64,000 nucleotides of DNA from Flavisphingomonas formosensis (GCF_009755815.1 NZ_WRPK01000008.1:186001-250000); one strand, 5' to 3'; positions 25,146 to 34,505 are shown, numbered from the stretch's first letter. Notes: generated from the letters alone by a model not told the origin. Translations and numbers: made by a program.

Positions 25146-27419
25146 TCAGAAGTGGACGCCGACCGACATGCCGTAGGTGCGGCCGGCGGCGGGCACGCCT
25201 TCGTCGCCGGTGCCATTCTCGTTGAGCGACAGCAGATACTTCTTGTTGGTGAGGTTGCGCACCCAGCCACGCAGGTTCCAGCGCTCGCCCGGCGCCGTCC
25301 AGACGACCTGCGCGTTGAACAGGCTGAAGCTCGGCTGCTTCAGGCGATTGTCCACCGCCCAATAATAGCCGCTGTTATAGGCCCAGCTGACATTGGAGCG
25401 GAGCTTGCCGCCGGCGAGATCCACTTCATGGTTGAGCGCTAGATTGAACGCGAAGTTCGGCGTATTGACCAGCTTGTTGCCCGACGCCGAACAGAAGAAC
25501 TGTCCGCTGTAGAGCGGATTGCTGCAGCTCGGGAAAACATAGTTGCCGATGCCGGGCGTATATCCGGCATAGGATGGCGCGCCTGCCGGCTGATTCAGGA
25601 AAGAGACGGTCGCGACCGGAAAGGATCCATAGCGATGGTGCAGCCACGCACCGCTGCCGCTCAGCGAGAAGCCCGCACCGATCTCCGCCTGGAAATCGAA
25701 ATCGACACCGTAGATCTTTGCGGACGCCGCATTGGTCAGCGTCGTGCTCGCCCCGTTCACCTGGAACGCCTGAATATTCTGATATTTATAATAGAACCCC
25801 GCGAGATTCAGGCGAATGCGGTCGAACAGGGTCGATTTGATACCGATCTCGCCCGCATCGAGCGTTTCCGGTTGCGCCGGGGCATCGGTGGGAGAGGTGA
25901 GATTATAGACGCCGCTCTTGAACCCGCGACTATAGCTTGCATAGACCATGAGATGCGGGCCGAATTGATGATCGAGCGCGATCCGCCAGGTCGGCTTGCG
26001 GAAGGTCTTCTTCTGGTCGACCGTTCCGATCGGATACAGAGTGCCGTCCGGCCGGCAGCCGACATTGCAATAGGCATCCGGATCCGGAATGCCGATGCCG
26101 AAATATTCGTCGGCATGCAGCCGACGCTCGTCGATCGTGTAGCGGGCACCAAGCGTCAGGTTGGTGCCCGTGGCGAACTCCCACGTGACCTGGCCGAAGG
26201 CGGCGTAGGATTTGGTCTTCTGCTGCGAATAGATGACCAGCCGATCGGAAAGCCCGCCCGTCTCCCCGGCGATGGCCTGGCCGACGATCTGGAACGGATC
26301 ATATTCGCTGGTGGCGTTCATGTAGAAGAAGCCGGCAATGGCTTTCACCGGACCGCTATCGTACGCGATCTGCAGTTCGTTCGTCCATTGCTTCTCACGA
26401 TTATAGAGCGGCGCATCCACGATCTTGAGCGGAGTCGCATCGACATCGACCCGCTGGAAACCCTTGGACCCACGATAGGCGAGAATATTGGTGAGCGTGA
26501 AATCGCCGAGACCCTGCTCGAATTTTGCCGATCCGCCGAACATACGGGTGTCGATGACCGGGTTGAATTCGCTTTCCGAATCATAATAGCCATTGCCCTT
26601 GGCGGTGAACTGGGCATAGCCGGTGCCATCGACGAGCTGGGAGGTCGGAACGGGCCGATAGGAGATCGCATAGGATCCTCGTGTCCGTCCATAATCTCCC
26701 GCAAGGGTGAGTTTGGTTTCGGGCCCGATCTCCCAGAGAATCTTGCTGCGCACGATGATATCACGCGACTTGTTTACGTCCGTACCGATGACCCGATTAT
26801 AGCCGAATCCCTTGTCCTGATTGCGATAATAGACAGCGAGGTCGGCAGCGAGGCCATGCGCGAGGCCACCGGTTGCGTAGAGATTGCCCTCCATCGTCTG
26901 GAGGTTGCCATAGCCCATCGACGCATCGAGCGAAAAATCCTGCTTCGGCGTCTTGGTGATCACATTGACCGCACCGCCGGTCGCGTTGCGGCCATAAAGG
27001 GTGCCCTGAGGCCCCTTCAGCACCTCGATCCGCTCGATATTGTTGAGCGCGAAGGTGGCGCCGGCCATGGACGGCATATAGACGCCATCGACGAAGGTTG
27101 CGACGGCGCTGTCCTGGCCGGTCGAGCCGCCCTGCGTGCCGATGCCGCGCAGTGTGAAGACCGTCGCCTCTGTGGTACGGGTGACGTTGAGACCCGCCAC
27201 CGACTGGGCGAGATCCTGAGTCGAACGAATGCCCGACTGGGCCAAAGCCTGCGCCGGTACCGCCGAAATGGCGATCGGCACCTTCTGAAGATTTTCCGCA
27301 CGCTTCTGTGCGGTGACGACAATGTCTTGAATTCCTGTATCATTATCCTGCGCGAAAGCAGGCATGGCGGCGATCGCAACGCACAACGATGCCGAGGCGA
27401 GCAGCACGGTTTTCAACAT
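25146..27419 (-). CDS. TonB-dependent receptor (catabolic uptake)
   Basis: A 757-residue outer-membrane receptor: signal peptide KTVLLASASLCVAIAAMPAF ending AFA/Q, TonB box IQDIVVTAQKRAENLQ, plug (GTQGGSTGQDSAVATFVDGV, IEVLKGPQGTLYGRNATGG), barrel, and terminal GMSVGVHF. There is no STN domain, so it is a transporter rather than a signal transducer. QDIVVTAQKRAE-type receptors are abundant in sphingomonads and often sit in clusters for hydrophobic compounds. ATG 27419 is preferred because GGGAGG is six bases away; the ATG at 27425 touches it. Confidence 0.93.
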   Translation of the reverse strand: MLKTVLLASASLCVAIAAMPAFAQDNDTGIQDIVVTAQKRAENLQKVPIAISAVPAQALAQSGIRSTQDLAQSVAGLNVTRTTEATVFTLRGIGTQGGSTGQDSAVATFVDGVYMPSMAGATFALNNIERIEVLKGPQGTLYGRNATGGAVNVITKTPKQDFSLDASMGYGNLQTMEGNLYATGGLAHGLAADLAVYYRNQDKGFGYNRVIGTDVNKSRDIIVRSKILWEIGPETKLTLAGDYGRTRGSYAISYRPVPTSQLVDGTGYAQFTAKGNGYYDSESEFNPVIDTRMFGGSAKFEQGLGDFTLTNILAYRGSKGFQRVDVDATPLKIVDAPLYNREKQWTNELQIAYDSGPVKAIAGFFYMNATSEYDPFQIVGQAIAGETGGLSDRLVIYSQQKTKSYAAFGQVTWEFATGTNLTLGARYTIDERRLHADEYFGIGIPDPDAYCNVGCRPDGTLYPIGTVDQKKTFRKPTWRIALDHQFGPHLMVYASYSRGFKSGVYNLTSPTDAPAQPETLDAGEIGIKSTLFDRIRLNLAGFYYKYQNIQAFQVNGASTTLTNAASAKIYGVDFDFQAEIGAGFSLSGSGAWLHHRYGSFPVATVSFLNQPAGAPSYAGYTPGIGNYVFPSCSNPLYSGQFFCSASGNKLVNTPNFAFNLALNHEVDLAGGKLRSNVSWAYNSGYYWAVDNRLKQPSFSLFNAQVVWTAPGERWNLRGWVRNLTNKKYLLSLNENGTGDEGVPAAGRTYGMSVGVHF

Positions 27420-27558
27420 GGGCATCCTCCCATTCTCCCCGATGTAATTGCCGTAGCTTTCAGCCGCGAACTGGCGTATTGTCAACCGAATAATAATAAG
27501 CGTCATTACGATAATGCCCCCTGCGGCATTTTCGCCACGGGGCGGATGGGAGAGAGGC
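27420..27558. promoter_or_regulatory. Divergent promoter region, TonB receptor / P450
   Basis: A 139-base AT-rich gap. On the - strand a consensus-like TTGACA (near 27480) is followed by CCAGTTCG, recalling the shared AGTTCG element, but no TANNAT follows at the right spacing. An imperfect dyad CATTA/TAATG lies at about 27508-27520. It probably starts both operons. Confidence 0.45.
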
Positions 27559-28797
27559 ATGACGGTGGAGGCCGAACTCGATTTTCATATGGATATCAAA
27601 GGATTGGGTAACAATCTGGTCGATCGGCTGGATGCCTTGCGCGCTGTTGACCCGATCTATTGGAGCGCACTCAACCAGGCCTGGCTGGTCACCGGGCACA
27701 AGGAAGTGCTCGACGGCTATTATGGCCGGCTCCCGCTGTCGTCCGTGCGGCTCCCCTATCTCGCGGTGGCGCATCTGAATGCCGAGGAGCGGGCGCAGAT
27801 CCCCGAGGTGATGAGCGCGCCGCGCCATTGGCTGCTCAACATGGACGGCGACGAGCATCACCGGATCCGGCGCCTCATCCAGAAGGCGTTCGGCAAGCCA
27901 GTGGTCGGGGCGATTCGGCCCGACGTCCAGCGCTACGTCCAAGAGACGCTGGATGCGGTCGCGATGGTGGACGGCCCGGTCGATTTCGTCGAAGAGGTCG
28001 CCCGGATCATTCCCGCGCGCATGATCCTGAAGGTCCTTGGCTTCGACGACACGCTGATCGCGCGCCTCCAGCACTGGTCGATCTGCATGAATACCACGGG
28101 CAATCTCAACGTGCCTCTCCCCGATCTCATCGAAGTGGACAAGGTGATCGGCGAATTGCGCGACCTCTTCAATCCGATGTTCGAGGAACGTCGGCGAAAT
28201 CCAGGCAACGACTTCATCTCCGCTTTGGTGACGGCGGTGGACGAAGGCGACACGCTGACCGACGAGGAGATGTTCGGCGTCTGCCAGATCACCCTCATCG
28301 CCGGTCACGACACAACCGTGAACACCATGGCGCTCGGCATCGCCGAGCTGGCGCGTGATCCCGCCGCAGTGGCGACGCTGCGCGCCGATCCGGCATTCGG
28401 GACCGACAAGGTGATGGAGATCCAGCGCAAAGCGCAAATGTCCACCTTCATGTCGCGCGTCGTGGCCGAGGATTTCGACTGGAACGGCCATAAGCTCAGC
28501 AAGGGGCAGTTCGTTCTGCTCTGCCAGGGCGCGGCCAACCGCGACCCGGCCGTCTTCGCCCAACCCGACCGGTTCGATTTTGCGCGCAGCCAACAGGCCA
28601 ACATGGCCTTTGCACCAGGGCTGCACCATTGCATCGGCCATCTGCTCGCCAAGATGGTGCTGGGCGAGTTCTTTCCTGCCTTCGTCAACCGCTTCGATTT
28701 CGAGTTGGTCGACGAACGGCTCGATTTCTCGCCCACCATGGCGTTTCGCGGGCTGGAGGCGCTGCCGATCCGGCTGACCGAGCGCAAGCCGCACTGA
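27559..28797 (+). CDS. Cytochrome P450 monooxygenase
   Basis: A 412-residue soluble bacterial P450. I-helix oxygen site LIAGHDTTVNTM, ExxR as EIQR (followed by KAQMSTFMSRVV), heme-ligand loop FAPGLHHCIGHLLAKM with the axial Cys. It inserts one oxygen atom into an unactivated carbon; electrons probably come from the Rieske ferredoxin and reductase encoded nearby. First gene of a + operon: isochorismatase-like hydrolase, alcohol dehydrogenase and SDR follow with gaps of 11 bases or overlaps. The order suggests hydroxylation, then oxidation of the alcohol. ATG 27559 has GGGAGAGAGG upstream. Confidence 0.95.
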   Translation: MTVEAELDFHMDIKGLGNNLVDRLDALRAVDPIYWSALNQAWLVTGHKEVLDGYYGRLPLSSVRLPYLAVAHLNAEERAQIPEVMSAPRHWLLNMDGDEHHRIRRLIQKAFGKPVVGAIRPDVQRYVQETLDAVAMVDGPVDFVEEVARIIPARMILKVLGFDDTLIARLQHWSICMNTTGNLNVPLPDLIEVDKVIGELRDLFNPMFEERRRNPGNDFISALVTAVDEGDTLTDEEMFGVCQITLIAGHDTTVNTMALGIAELARDPAAVATLRADPAFGTDKVMEIQRKAQMSTFMSRVVAEDFDWNGHKLSKGQFVLLCQGAANRDPAVFAQPDRFDFARSQQANMAFAPGLHHCIGHLLAKMVLGEFFPAFVNRFDFELVDERLDFSPTMAFRGLEALPIRLTERKPH

Positions 28798-28808
28798 GGA
28801 GCCCGACC

Positions 28809-29498
28809 ATGCACCCCCATCAGGTACCGGACTGGGCGCTCGCGCGTAGTGCGGCAATGAACCGCTTTCCGCCGCTCGCCGCGAGTCGCGCCGCGGTGAT
28901 CGTGGTCGACATGCAGGCGGCCTTCGTCGGCGAAACAGCCGCCTTTCCCAATCCGAACACGCTCGACATCGTACCCAATATCAACCGGCTCTGTCAGGCA
29001 GCGCGCACGGCGGGAGCCGCGATCTGCTGGTCGCGCCATACCGTCGTCGGCGACGGGCCCGGCCGCCAGCCGGACTGGCAGCGCTTCGAAGGCAGCCTTT
29101 CAAGCTTCAGCGCACCACATCTGCGTGCGGGCGCGCCGGGCCATGCTCTTTACGCCGGGCTCGACGCGGCAGCCCATGATCTGGTGTTCGACAAATATCG
29201 CTTCAGCTGCTTCGTCAATGCGGCCATCGACCTCGACGGCTGGCTGCGTACCCGCGGCGTCGAGGATATCTTCGTGGTCGGCACGATCAGCAATTGCTGC
29301 TGCGAAAGCACTGCGCGTGATGCCGCGATGCGCGATTATCGGGTCCGCTTCTTGTCCGATGCCACCGCGGCACTCACCGACGAGGAGCATGCCGCCGCGC
29401 TGCTCAGCGCCGCGGCGATCGTCGGCGAGGTGATCACCACCGACATGGTGATCGCGCAGTTCGCGGCCAGCCACGCTTCCCTTTCCGAAGGAGTATGA
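28809..29498 (+). CDS. Isochorismatase-family cysteine hydrolase
   Basis: A 229-residue protein with the family triad: Asp in VIVVDMQAAFVGE, Lys in VFDKYRFSCFVN, and Cys in TISNCCCESTARDAAMRDYR. The family hydrolyses amides, N-carbamoyl groups or vinyl ethers. The non-proline cis bond region (VGTISN) is normal. Placed between the P450 and alcohol dehydrogenase genes, it may cleave an amide-type conjugate or a ring-opened intermediate, but the substrate is unknown. GAGGAG precedes ATG 28809. Confidence 0.9.
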   Translation: MHPHQVPDWALARSAAMNRFPPLAASRAAVIVVDMQAAFVGETAAFPNPNTLDIVPNINRLCQAARTAGAAICWSRHTVVGDGPGRQPDWQRFEGSLSSFSAPHLRAGAPGHALYAGLDAAAHDLVFDKYRFSCFVNAAIDLDGWLRTRGVEDIFVVGTISNCCCESTARDAAMRDYRVRFLSDATAALTDEEHAAALLSAAAIVGEVITTDMVIAQFAASHASLSEGV

Positions 29499-29503
29499 CA
29501 TCC

Positions 29504-30601
29504 ATGAAGATCCGGGCTGCCGTTGCGCGCGAAGCGCATGGCGAATTCACCGTGGAAGACATCGAGCTGGTCGAGCCGCGGCCCGACGAGATATTGGTCA
29601 GGCTCGTTGCGACCGGGATCTGCCACACCGATCTCGCCATCGTCGAGCAGATCATGCCACTGCCTCTCCCCTATGTGCTGGGGCATGAGGGCGCGGGCAT
29701 CGTAGAGCGGGTCGGCGATTCGGTCAGCGGCTTCGCGCCGGGCGATCCTGTCGTCCTCACCTTCAACACCTGCGGCACATGCGCGCCGTGCATCGACGCG
29801 CATCCCGCCTATTGCCAGAATTATCCGTTGCTCAACTTCTACACCCGGCGCCCGGACGGATCGGCGACGCTGCAGGACGCAGCCGGCGCACCACTCGGTG
29901 GCGCCTTTTTCGGCCAATCCAGCTTCGCGACCTATGCGCTGTCCAGCACACGCAACACGATCAAGGTACGCAAGGACGCGCCGCTCGCCCTGCTCGGCCC
30001 GCTCGGCTGCGGCCTCTCGACCGGCGCAGGAACGGTGATCAACGTGCTGAAGCCCGATGCCAGCACGACCATCGCGGTTTTTGGTACGGGCGCGGTCGGC
30101 ATGTCGGCGCTGATGGCGGCCAAGGCGATCGGAGCGGGCCGGATCGTTGCGATCGACCGGGTGGAAAGCCGCCTCGCCTTGGCGCGCGAGCTGGGCGCGA
30201 CCGACACGATAGACACGTCGAAACAGGATCTCGGCGAAACACTGCAGGCGATCGGTGGCGTCGAACAGGCGATCGACACGTCGGGCGTGCCCGCGCTGAT
30301 CGCCGCCGCGGTGGCCGCGCTGAAGGAACGCGGCACCTGCGTCCTGCTCGGCGCATCGAAGGACCCGATGGTGACGCTCAACATCCTGCCGCTGATCAGT
30401 GGACGGGTGATCCGCGGCGTGGTCAACGGGGATTGCGATCCGGCCGTGCTGATCCCGCAGCTCGTCGACTGGTATCTGGAGGGCAAATTCCCGGTCGACA
30501 GGCTGTCCGCCTTCTACGCGCTGGACGAGATCAACAAGGCGGTGGCCGATTCCAACTCGGGCAAGACGATCAAACCCATCATCCTGTTCGAGGCGGCATG
30601 A
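29504..30601 (+). CDS. Zn-dependent alcohol dehydrogenase (aryl/allyl-alcohol type MDR)
   Basis: A 365-residue medium-chain dehydrogenase. Catalytic zinc ligands lie in ATGICHTDL and VLGHEGAGIVE; the structural zinc uses the four Cys of CGTCAPCIDAHPAYC. Rossmann motif FGTGAVGMSALMAAK. The sequence type resembles benzyl-alcohol and geraniol dehydrogenases. It would oxidise the alcohol made by the P450. AAGGAG lies ten bases before ATG 29504; the ATG at 29495, overlapping the upstream stop, is an alternative. Confidence 0.92.
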   Translation: MKIRAAVAREAHGEFTVEDIELVEPRPDEILVRLVATGICHTDLAIVEQIMPLPLPYVLGHEGAGIVERVGDSVSGFAPGDPVVLTFNTCGTCAPCIDAHPAYCQNYPLLNFYTRRPDGSATLQDAAGAPLGGAFFGQSSFATYALSSTRNTIKVRKDAPLALLGPLGCGLSTGAGTVINVLKPDASTTIAVFGTGAVGMSALMAAKAIGAGRIVAIDRVESRLALARELGATDTIDTSKQDLGETLQAIGGVEQAIDTSGVPALIAAAVAALKERGTCVLLGASKDPMVTLNILPLISGRVIRGVVNGDCDPAVLIPQLVDWYLEGKFPVDRLSAFYALDEINKAVADSNSGKTIKPIILFEAA

Positions 30602-31395
30602 TGGGGAGCTTTTCCGGAAAGCGCATCCTGGTGACGGGCGCCGGGCGCGGCATCGGGCGGGCCATCGCCCTCGCCTTTGCCACGGAGGGCGCCGATCTCA
30701 TCCTCGCCGCACGCTCGACCGGGGAACTCGATGAGGTGGCGGGCGAGGCCCGCGCGCTGGGCCGCAAGGCCGACGTGGTGCCGACCGATCTGGCCGATCG
30801 ATCCGCCGTCGAGGCGCTGGCGGCGCACGCGCTGGAAACGGGCGGCGTCGACGTCATGGTGAGCAACGCCGCCTTCTCGCCCACGCCCTCGCCGCTGCTC
30901 GATCTGCCGATGGAGACATGGCTCAAGACCTTCCAGGTCAATGTCGGTGCGGCTCTGATCCTGGTCAAGGCGCTGGCTGCCGACATGACCGCGCGGCCGG
31001 GCGCCAACATCATCATCGTCTCCTCGATCCGCGGGCTCGGCGGCACGCCGTTCGGCGGCGCCTACGGCTCGTCCAAGGCGGCGCTCAACCAGATGGTGAA
31101 GACGCTGGCCTGCGAGCTCGGCCCGCAGGGCGTGCGGGTCAATGCCATCCTGCCGGGGCCGGTGCTCACCCAGATGACCACCGATTACCTGCCCGACGAC
31201 AAGGCGCTGTTCGACTATTATGGAGACATCGCGCCGATCAAGGGATGGACGAAGGCGGAGGACATGGTGGCGCCGGCGCTGTTCCTGGCGGGATCCGGCG
31301 CGCGCAAGGTGACGGGGCACCTGCTGATCGTCGACGGCGGCCTTTCCGCCACCAACCAGGACGCCTTTCCGCCGCCGAAGCTGGTTGCGGGATGA
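30598..31395 (+). CDS. SDR-family oxidoreductase
   Basis: A 265-residue classical short-chain dehydrogenase: cofactor motif VTGAGRGIGRAIALAF, VSNAAF in place of NNAG, catalytic Ser in IIIVSSIRG, and YxxxK in GGAYGSSKAALNQ. C-terminal VTGHLLIVDGGLS is standard. It is coupled to the alcohol dehydrogenase by an ATGA overlap (ATG 30598; ATG 30601 is equally possible) and ends the P450 operon. It probably acts on a hydroxy or keto intermediate. Confidence 0.9.
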   Translation: MMGSFSGKRILVTGAGRGIGRAIALAFATEGADLILAARSTGELDEVAGEARALGRKADVVPTDLADRSAVEALAAHALETGGVDVMVSNAAFSPTPSPLLDLPMETWLKTFQVNVGAALILVKALAADMTARPGANIIIVSSIRGLGGTPFGGAYGSSKAALNQMVKTLACELGPQGVRVNAILPGPVLTQMTTDYLPDDKALFDYYGDIAPIKGWTKAEDMVAPALFLAGSGARKVTGHLLIVDGGLSATNQDAFPPPKLVAG

Positions 31396-31402
31396 ACCGA
31401 TA

Positions 31403-31427
31403 CGCGCCGCGGCGATGCTGCGGCGCG
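31403..31427. terminator. Hairpin between convergent SDR and OYE genes
   Basis: Stem CGCGCCGC (31403-31410) with GCGGCGCG (31420-31427) and a nine-base loop, in the 39-base gap between two convergent genes. It lacks a T run, so it is a possible bidirectional stop of weak type. Confidence 0.5.
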
Positions 31428-31434
31428 CATCCGG

Positions 31435-32520
31435 TCAATCGGCGACGTAATTCTTCCAGCCCGTCGCGAGATAAGTCTGAAAGGCCGGCCCGACCGCCTG
31501 TTGCGCAAGATAGTCGCGTGTCACCGGGAACGTCTTCGACACGAATTCCGGCTCCTCGATCGCGCGGCGCGCCATGTCGTGGTGCAGGATCGCGCCGCGG
31601 CCGAAGAAGACGAAATCCGCGCCGCTATCGAGGCAATCCTGCGCATCCTTCGAAGAGAAGATATGACCGGCGACGCCGAGTCGCACGCCGCCGCTGCGCG
31701 GAAGCCGGCCGAAGACGTCGACCAGACGGGCGGGATGATAGCCGCTCTCGTCCGGAAGCTTGAAGCTGTCCCACAGGGACATGTCGAGATAATCGAGCTG
31801 TCCGCCGCCGAGCAACTCTTCCGCAAAAGCGATCGCCTCATCGGTCGAATAGGCATATTTCTCCGGTGACAACCGGACACCGAGCTGGAAGTCCGCCCCG
31901 GTGGCGGCACGGATGCCGTCGATGATCTCGCGATAGATGCGCGTGCGGTTGCGATAGGAGCCGCCATAACCGTCGTCGCGGTTATTCTCTTCTGCATTGA
32001 GGAACTGGCAGAGCATATAGCCATGAGCGCCGTGCAGCTCGACGCCGTCGATCCCTGCCCGTTCGCAGCGCACCGCGGCCGCGACGAAATCCCGCACGAG
32101 TTGCTCGACCTCCGCCGTCGTCAGCGCGCGGACGTTGCGCTTCGCATAAGCGAAAGGCGACACCGCCTGCTCACCGCTGATCTCCGGATTGCCGCGCGAG
32201 CCGGCATGCTGGAGCTGCACCGCCGAAGCGGCGCCGCGGGCCCTCAATCCGGCGGCCAGCCGCGCCAGCCCCTCGACGTGATCGTCGGAATAGACCGCAA
32301 GCTGGCCGGGGAAAGAGACGCCGCTCTTCTGCACTGCCGCCGCGCAGGTCATCACCAGGCCGAAGCCGCCCTCGGCCCGGCGCGTCAGAAAGCGATATTC
32401 GTCATCGCCCAACGTGCCGTCATCATGGCTCTGCCAATTGGTGAGCGGCGCGAGGGCGATGCGGTTGCGCCATCCCGGCCCTCGTGGAAATGCGATCGGA
32501 TCGGCTAGGCTGACGGACAC
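31435..32520 (-). CDS. Old yellow enzyme-type NADH:flavin oxidoreductase
   Basis: A 361-residue FMN TIM-barrel reductase: RIALAPLTNWQSHDDGTLGD, VQLQHAGSRG, the active-site block GVELHGAHGYMLCQFLN with DDGYGGSYRNRTR, and phosphate site FVFFGRGAILHHD. It reduces activated C=C bonds such as enones or enoyl esters. The usual HxxN/H pair reads HGAH. A GTG start at 32520 is used, with GGAGAG at proper spacing. It has its own promoter-like element (site 4). Confidence 0.9.
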   Translation of the reverse strand: MSVSLADPIAFPRGPGWRNRIALAPLTNWQSHDDGTLGDDEYRFLTRRAEGGFGLVMTCAAAVQKSGVSFPGQLAVYSDDHVEGLARLAAGLRARGAASAVQLQHAGSRGNPEISGEQAVSPFAYAKRNVRALTTAEVEQLVRDFVAAAVRCERAGIDGVELHGAHGYMLCQFLNAEENNRDDGYGGSYRNRTRIYREIIDGIRAATGADFQLGVRLSPEKYAYSTDEAIAFAEELLGGGQLDYLDMSLWDSFKLPDESGYHPARLVDVFGRLPRSGGVRLGVAGHIFSSKDAQDCLDSGADFVFFGRGAILHHDMARRAIEEPEFVSKTFPVTRDYLAQQAVGPAFQTYLATGWKNYVAD

Positions 32521-32551
32521 GTGGCAACTCTCCGCTTGTTGGAACGATAAT

Positions 32552-32581
32552 ATAGTAATCTAGCGAACTAGTTTCTGGCAA
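32552..32581 (-). promoter_or_regulatory. Promoter-like element before the OYE gene (shared motif, site 4)
   Basis: On the - strand: TTGCCA, 18 bases, TACTAT, with AGTTCG ending six bases before the -10-like hexamer. It lies about 30 bases upstream of the GTG start and in the 84-base gap after the crotonase gene. Confidence 0.5.
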
Positions 32582-32604
32582 ATGCGATTCGAAAGACGCG
32601 CGCA

Positions 32605-33384
32605 TCACCGCCCCGTCCAGTTCGGCTTGCGCTTCTCGGCGAAGGCGCGTGGGCCTTCCCTGGCATCCTCGCTGGCGCGCCAGGCGACGAATTCGGGATA
32701 GTCCTTCTGGTGGCGCATCGCGCTTTCGACGCTCGGCTCGGCAAGCCCGCGCGTCACCACCGCCTTGGACGTCCGCACGGCGACGGGCGAGGCGCGCACG
32801 ATGTCGTCCACCCAACGCTGCGTGGCCGCCGCCAGATCCGCAGCCGGCACGACCTCGTTGACGAAGCCCATACGCAACCCCTCCTCCGCACCGATGCGCC
32901 GCGAGGCGAGGATCGCGCCCATGGCCTGCTTGAGTGGCATCTGCCGCGCCAGCCGATGCAGGCCGCCGCCCAGCGCCACCGCGCCGACCAGCGGCTCGGG
33001 CAGGCCGAAACTGGCTCTGTCCGACGCAACGATGATGTCGCAGGCCAGCGCGACCTCAAAACCGCCGCCAAGCGCGACGCCGTTGACTGCCGCGATGAAC
33101 GGCTTGGGACAATCAAAACGCTCGATCAGGCCGGCATAGCCGTTGCGCGGATAGGCGGCCGGAATGCCGCCCGCCGCGGCCGCCTTCAGATCCGATCCCG
33201 CGCAGAAGGCACGATCGCCCGCGCCCGTCACGACGCAAGCGAACTGGTCGGGATCGGCCGCGAAGGCATCGAATGCCGCCTGCAGCTCGTGGTGCATCTC
33301 GATATTGATCGCGTTCATCACCTCCGGGCGATTAAGCGTGATGGTGGTGACGGGCCCCGCATGGTCGACGGTGATGAACTGCAT
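32605..33384 (-). CDS. Enoyl-CoA hydratase/isomerase family protein
   Basis: A 259-residue crotonase-fold protein: oxyanion loops GAGDRAFCAGSDLKAAA and NGVALGGGFEVALACDIIVA, then FGLPEPLVGAVALGGGLHRL. The first acid of crotonase (Glu in PE) is present; the second (in rat enzyme Glu164) falls in MPLKQAMGAIL and appears lost, so isomerase or retro-type activity is as likely as hydration. C-terminal AFAEKRKPNW is standard. GAGAGGAG precedes ATG 33384. The same strand continues into the OYE gene. Confidence 0.88.
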   Translation of the reverse strand: MQFITVDHAGPVTTITLNRPEVMNAINIEMHHELQAAFDAFAADPDQFACVVTGAGDRAFCAGSDLKAAAAGGIPAAYPRNGYAGLIERFDCPKPFIAAVNGVALGGGFEVALACDIIVASDRASFGLPEPLVGAVALGGGLHRLARQMPLKQAMGAILASRRIGAEEGLRMGFVNEVVPAADLAAATQRWVDDIVRASPVAVRTSKAVVTRGLAEPSVESAMRHQKDYPEFVAWRASEDAREGPRAFAEKRKPNWTGR

Positions 33385-33464
33385 GATCGGCTCCTCTCGC
33401 GATCGGACTGGAAACAGGCTCAACCGGGGGCGCCGGCGGTCCGCCGCCCGTGGCACGACGCGGC

Positions 33465-34388
33465 TCATGGCGACACCCCGTCCCCACACAGATCGACGAT
33501 TTCCCGGCATAGCCACAACAGACCCGGATCCTTGTCGAACCGTCGATGCCAGGTGAGCGCAATCGGGGATTGGCGCAGGGCGAAGGGCAGCGGCGACAGC
33601 TGCAGCGCATAGGGCGCCGCCAGCCGCAGCGCGAGGCGGGCCGGCAGCACCGCGATCAGGTCGCTGCGATCCAGGAGCGCGGGCACGAGCAGGAAGCTGC
33701 CCACCGTCATCGCGATATCGCGGCTGACGCCGTGAAGCCCGAGCTCGCGATCGACATAACCCGGCTCGCCCGACGGGGCGACGTTGAGATGGCGCCGGGC
33801 CAGGAACGCCTTGCGCGACAGCGGAAGCGGAAAGGCCGGATGGCCCGCGCGGGCGACGCAGACATGGTCTTCCCCGAAGATCGCCAGGCTCGCCAGATGC
33901 TGCGGCGGATCGACCGGCGGATTGCCGACGAACAGATCGATCTCGCCGTCCTCGATCCGGCCGACGCAGGCGCGCGCATGCAGCGGGATCACGGTCACAA
34001 CGATACCGGGCGCGCTGCGTTCCAGCCGCGCGGCGAGCTCCGGCATCAGGATATAGGCCATATAGTCGGTCATCCCGATGCGGAAGCGATCGGTGGACTG
34101 CGCCGGATCGAAGCTGTCCTCCGGGTACAGCGCCTGCTGAATCTCGCCCAGCGCGTTCCGGATACGAGGGGCGATCGCCTGCGCATGAGCGGTGGGCACC
34201 ATCCCTTGCGGCGTGCGCAGGAACAGCGGATCACCGACCAGATGGCGCAGCCGGCCCAGGGCATGGCTGACGGCTGACTGGGTGAGATGCACGCGCCGCG
34301 CGGCACCTGACACGCTCTGCTCGGCCAGGATCGCCTCGAACACGACGAGCAGGTTGAGATCGATCGCGGACAGATTGACTTCGCGCAT
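33465..34388 (-). CDS. LysR-family transcriptional regulator
   Basis: A 307-residue LysR protein. HTH near residues 6-65 (LNLLVVFEAILAEQSVSGAA, LTQSAVSHALGRLRHLVGDP), then a substrate-binding domain (FRIGMTDYMAYILMPELAAR, VPALLDRSDLIAVLPARLAL). The N-terminal form resembles the NodD/LinR/PcpR-type regulators that control aromatic or hydrophobic catabolism. It diverges from the first luxE-like gene, the classical arrangement for a LysR activator and its target. The start at 34388 (MREVNLSAIDLNLL) matches the family N-terminus. Confidence 0.9.
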   Translation of the reverse strand: MREVNLSAIDLNLLVVFEAILAEQSVSGAARRVHLTQSAVSHALGRLRHLVGDPLFLRTPQGMVPTAHAQAIAPRIRNALGEIQQALYPEDSFDPAQSTDRFRIGMTDYMAYILMPELAARLERSAPGIVVTVIPLHARACVGRIEDGEIDLFVGNPPVDPPQHLASLAIFGEDHVCVARAGHPAFPLPLSRKAFLARRHLNVAPSGEPGYVDRELGLHGVSRDIAMTVGSFLLVPALLDRSDLIAVLPARLALRLAAPYALQLSPLPFALRQSPIALTWHRRFDKDPGLLWLCREIVDLCGDGVSP

Positions 34389-34505
34389 GGCCGTATGACG
34401 AGGCCTTTCCCCTCCCGGTCCCATCGGGGTCCTTCGCGACACTGGCATAGTGGACAGATACATACAATCATCTAAATTACTATTTGCCTCCATATTATTC
34501 TGATG

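Noticed and set aside
23700-25442. 580-codon open frame on + opposite the aldehyde dehydrogenase
   Set aside because: Composition-driven antisense frame; no ribosome site or domain, while the opposite strand has a complete ALDH.
25635-27611. 658-codon open frame on + opposite a TonB receptor
   Set aside because: Antisense shadow with the typical Arg/Ile/Asp bias; the - strand holds an intact receptor.
29779-30600. N-terminal extension of the SDR through the alcohol dehydrogenase
   Set aside because: The extension is an out-of-frame translation of the dehydrogenase; the SDR starts at the ATGA overlap.
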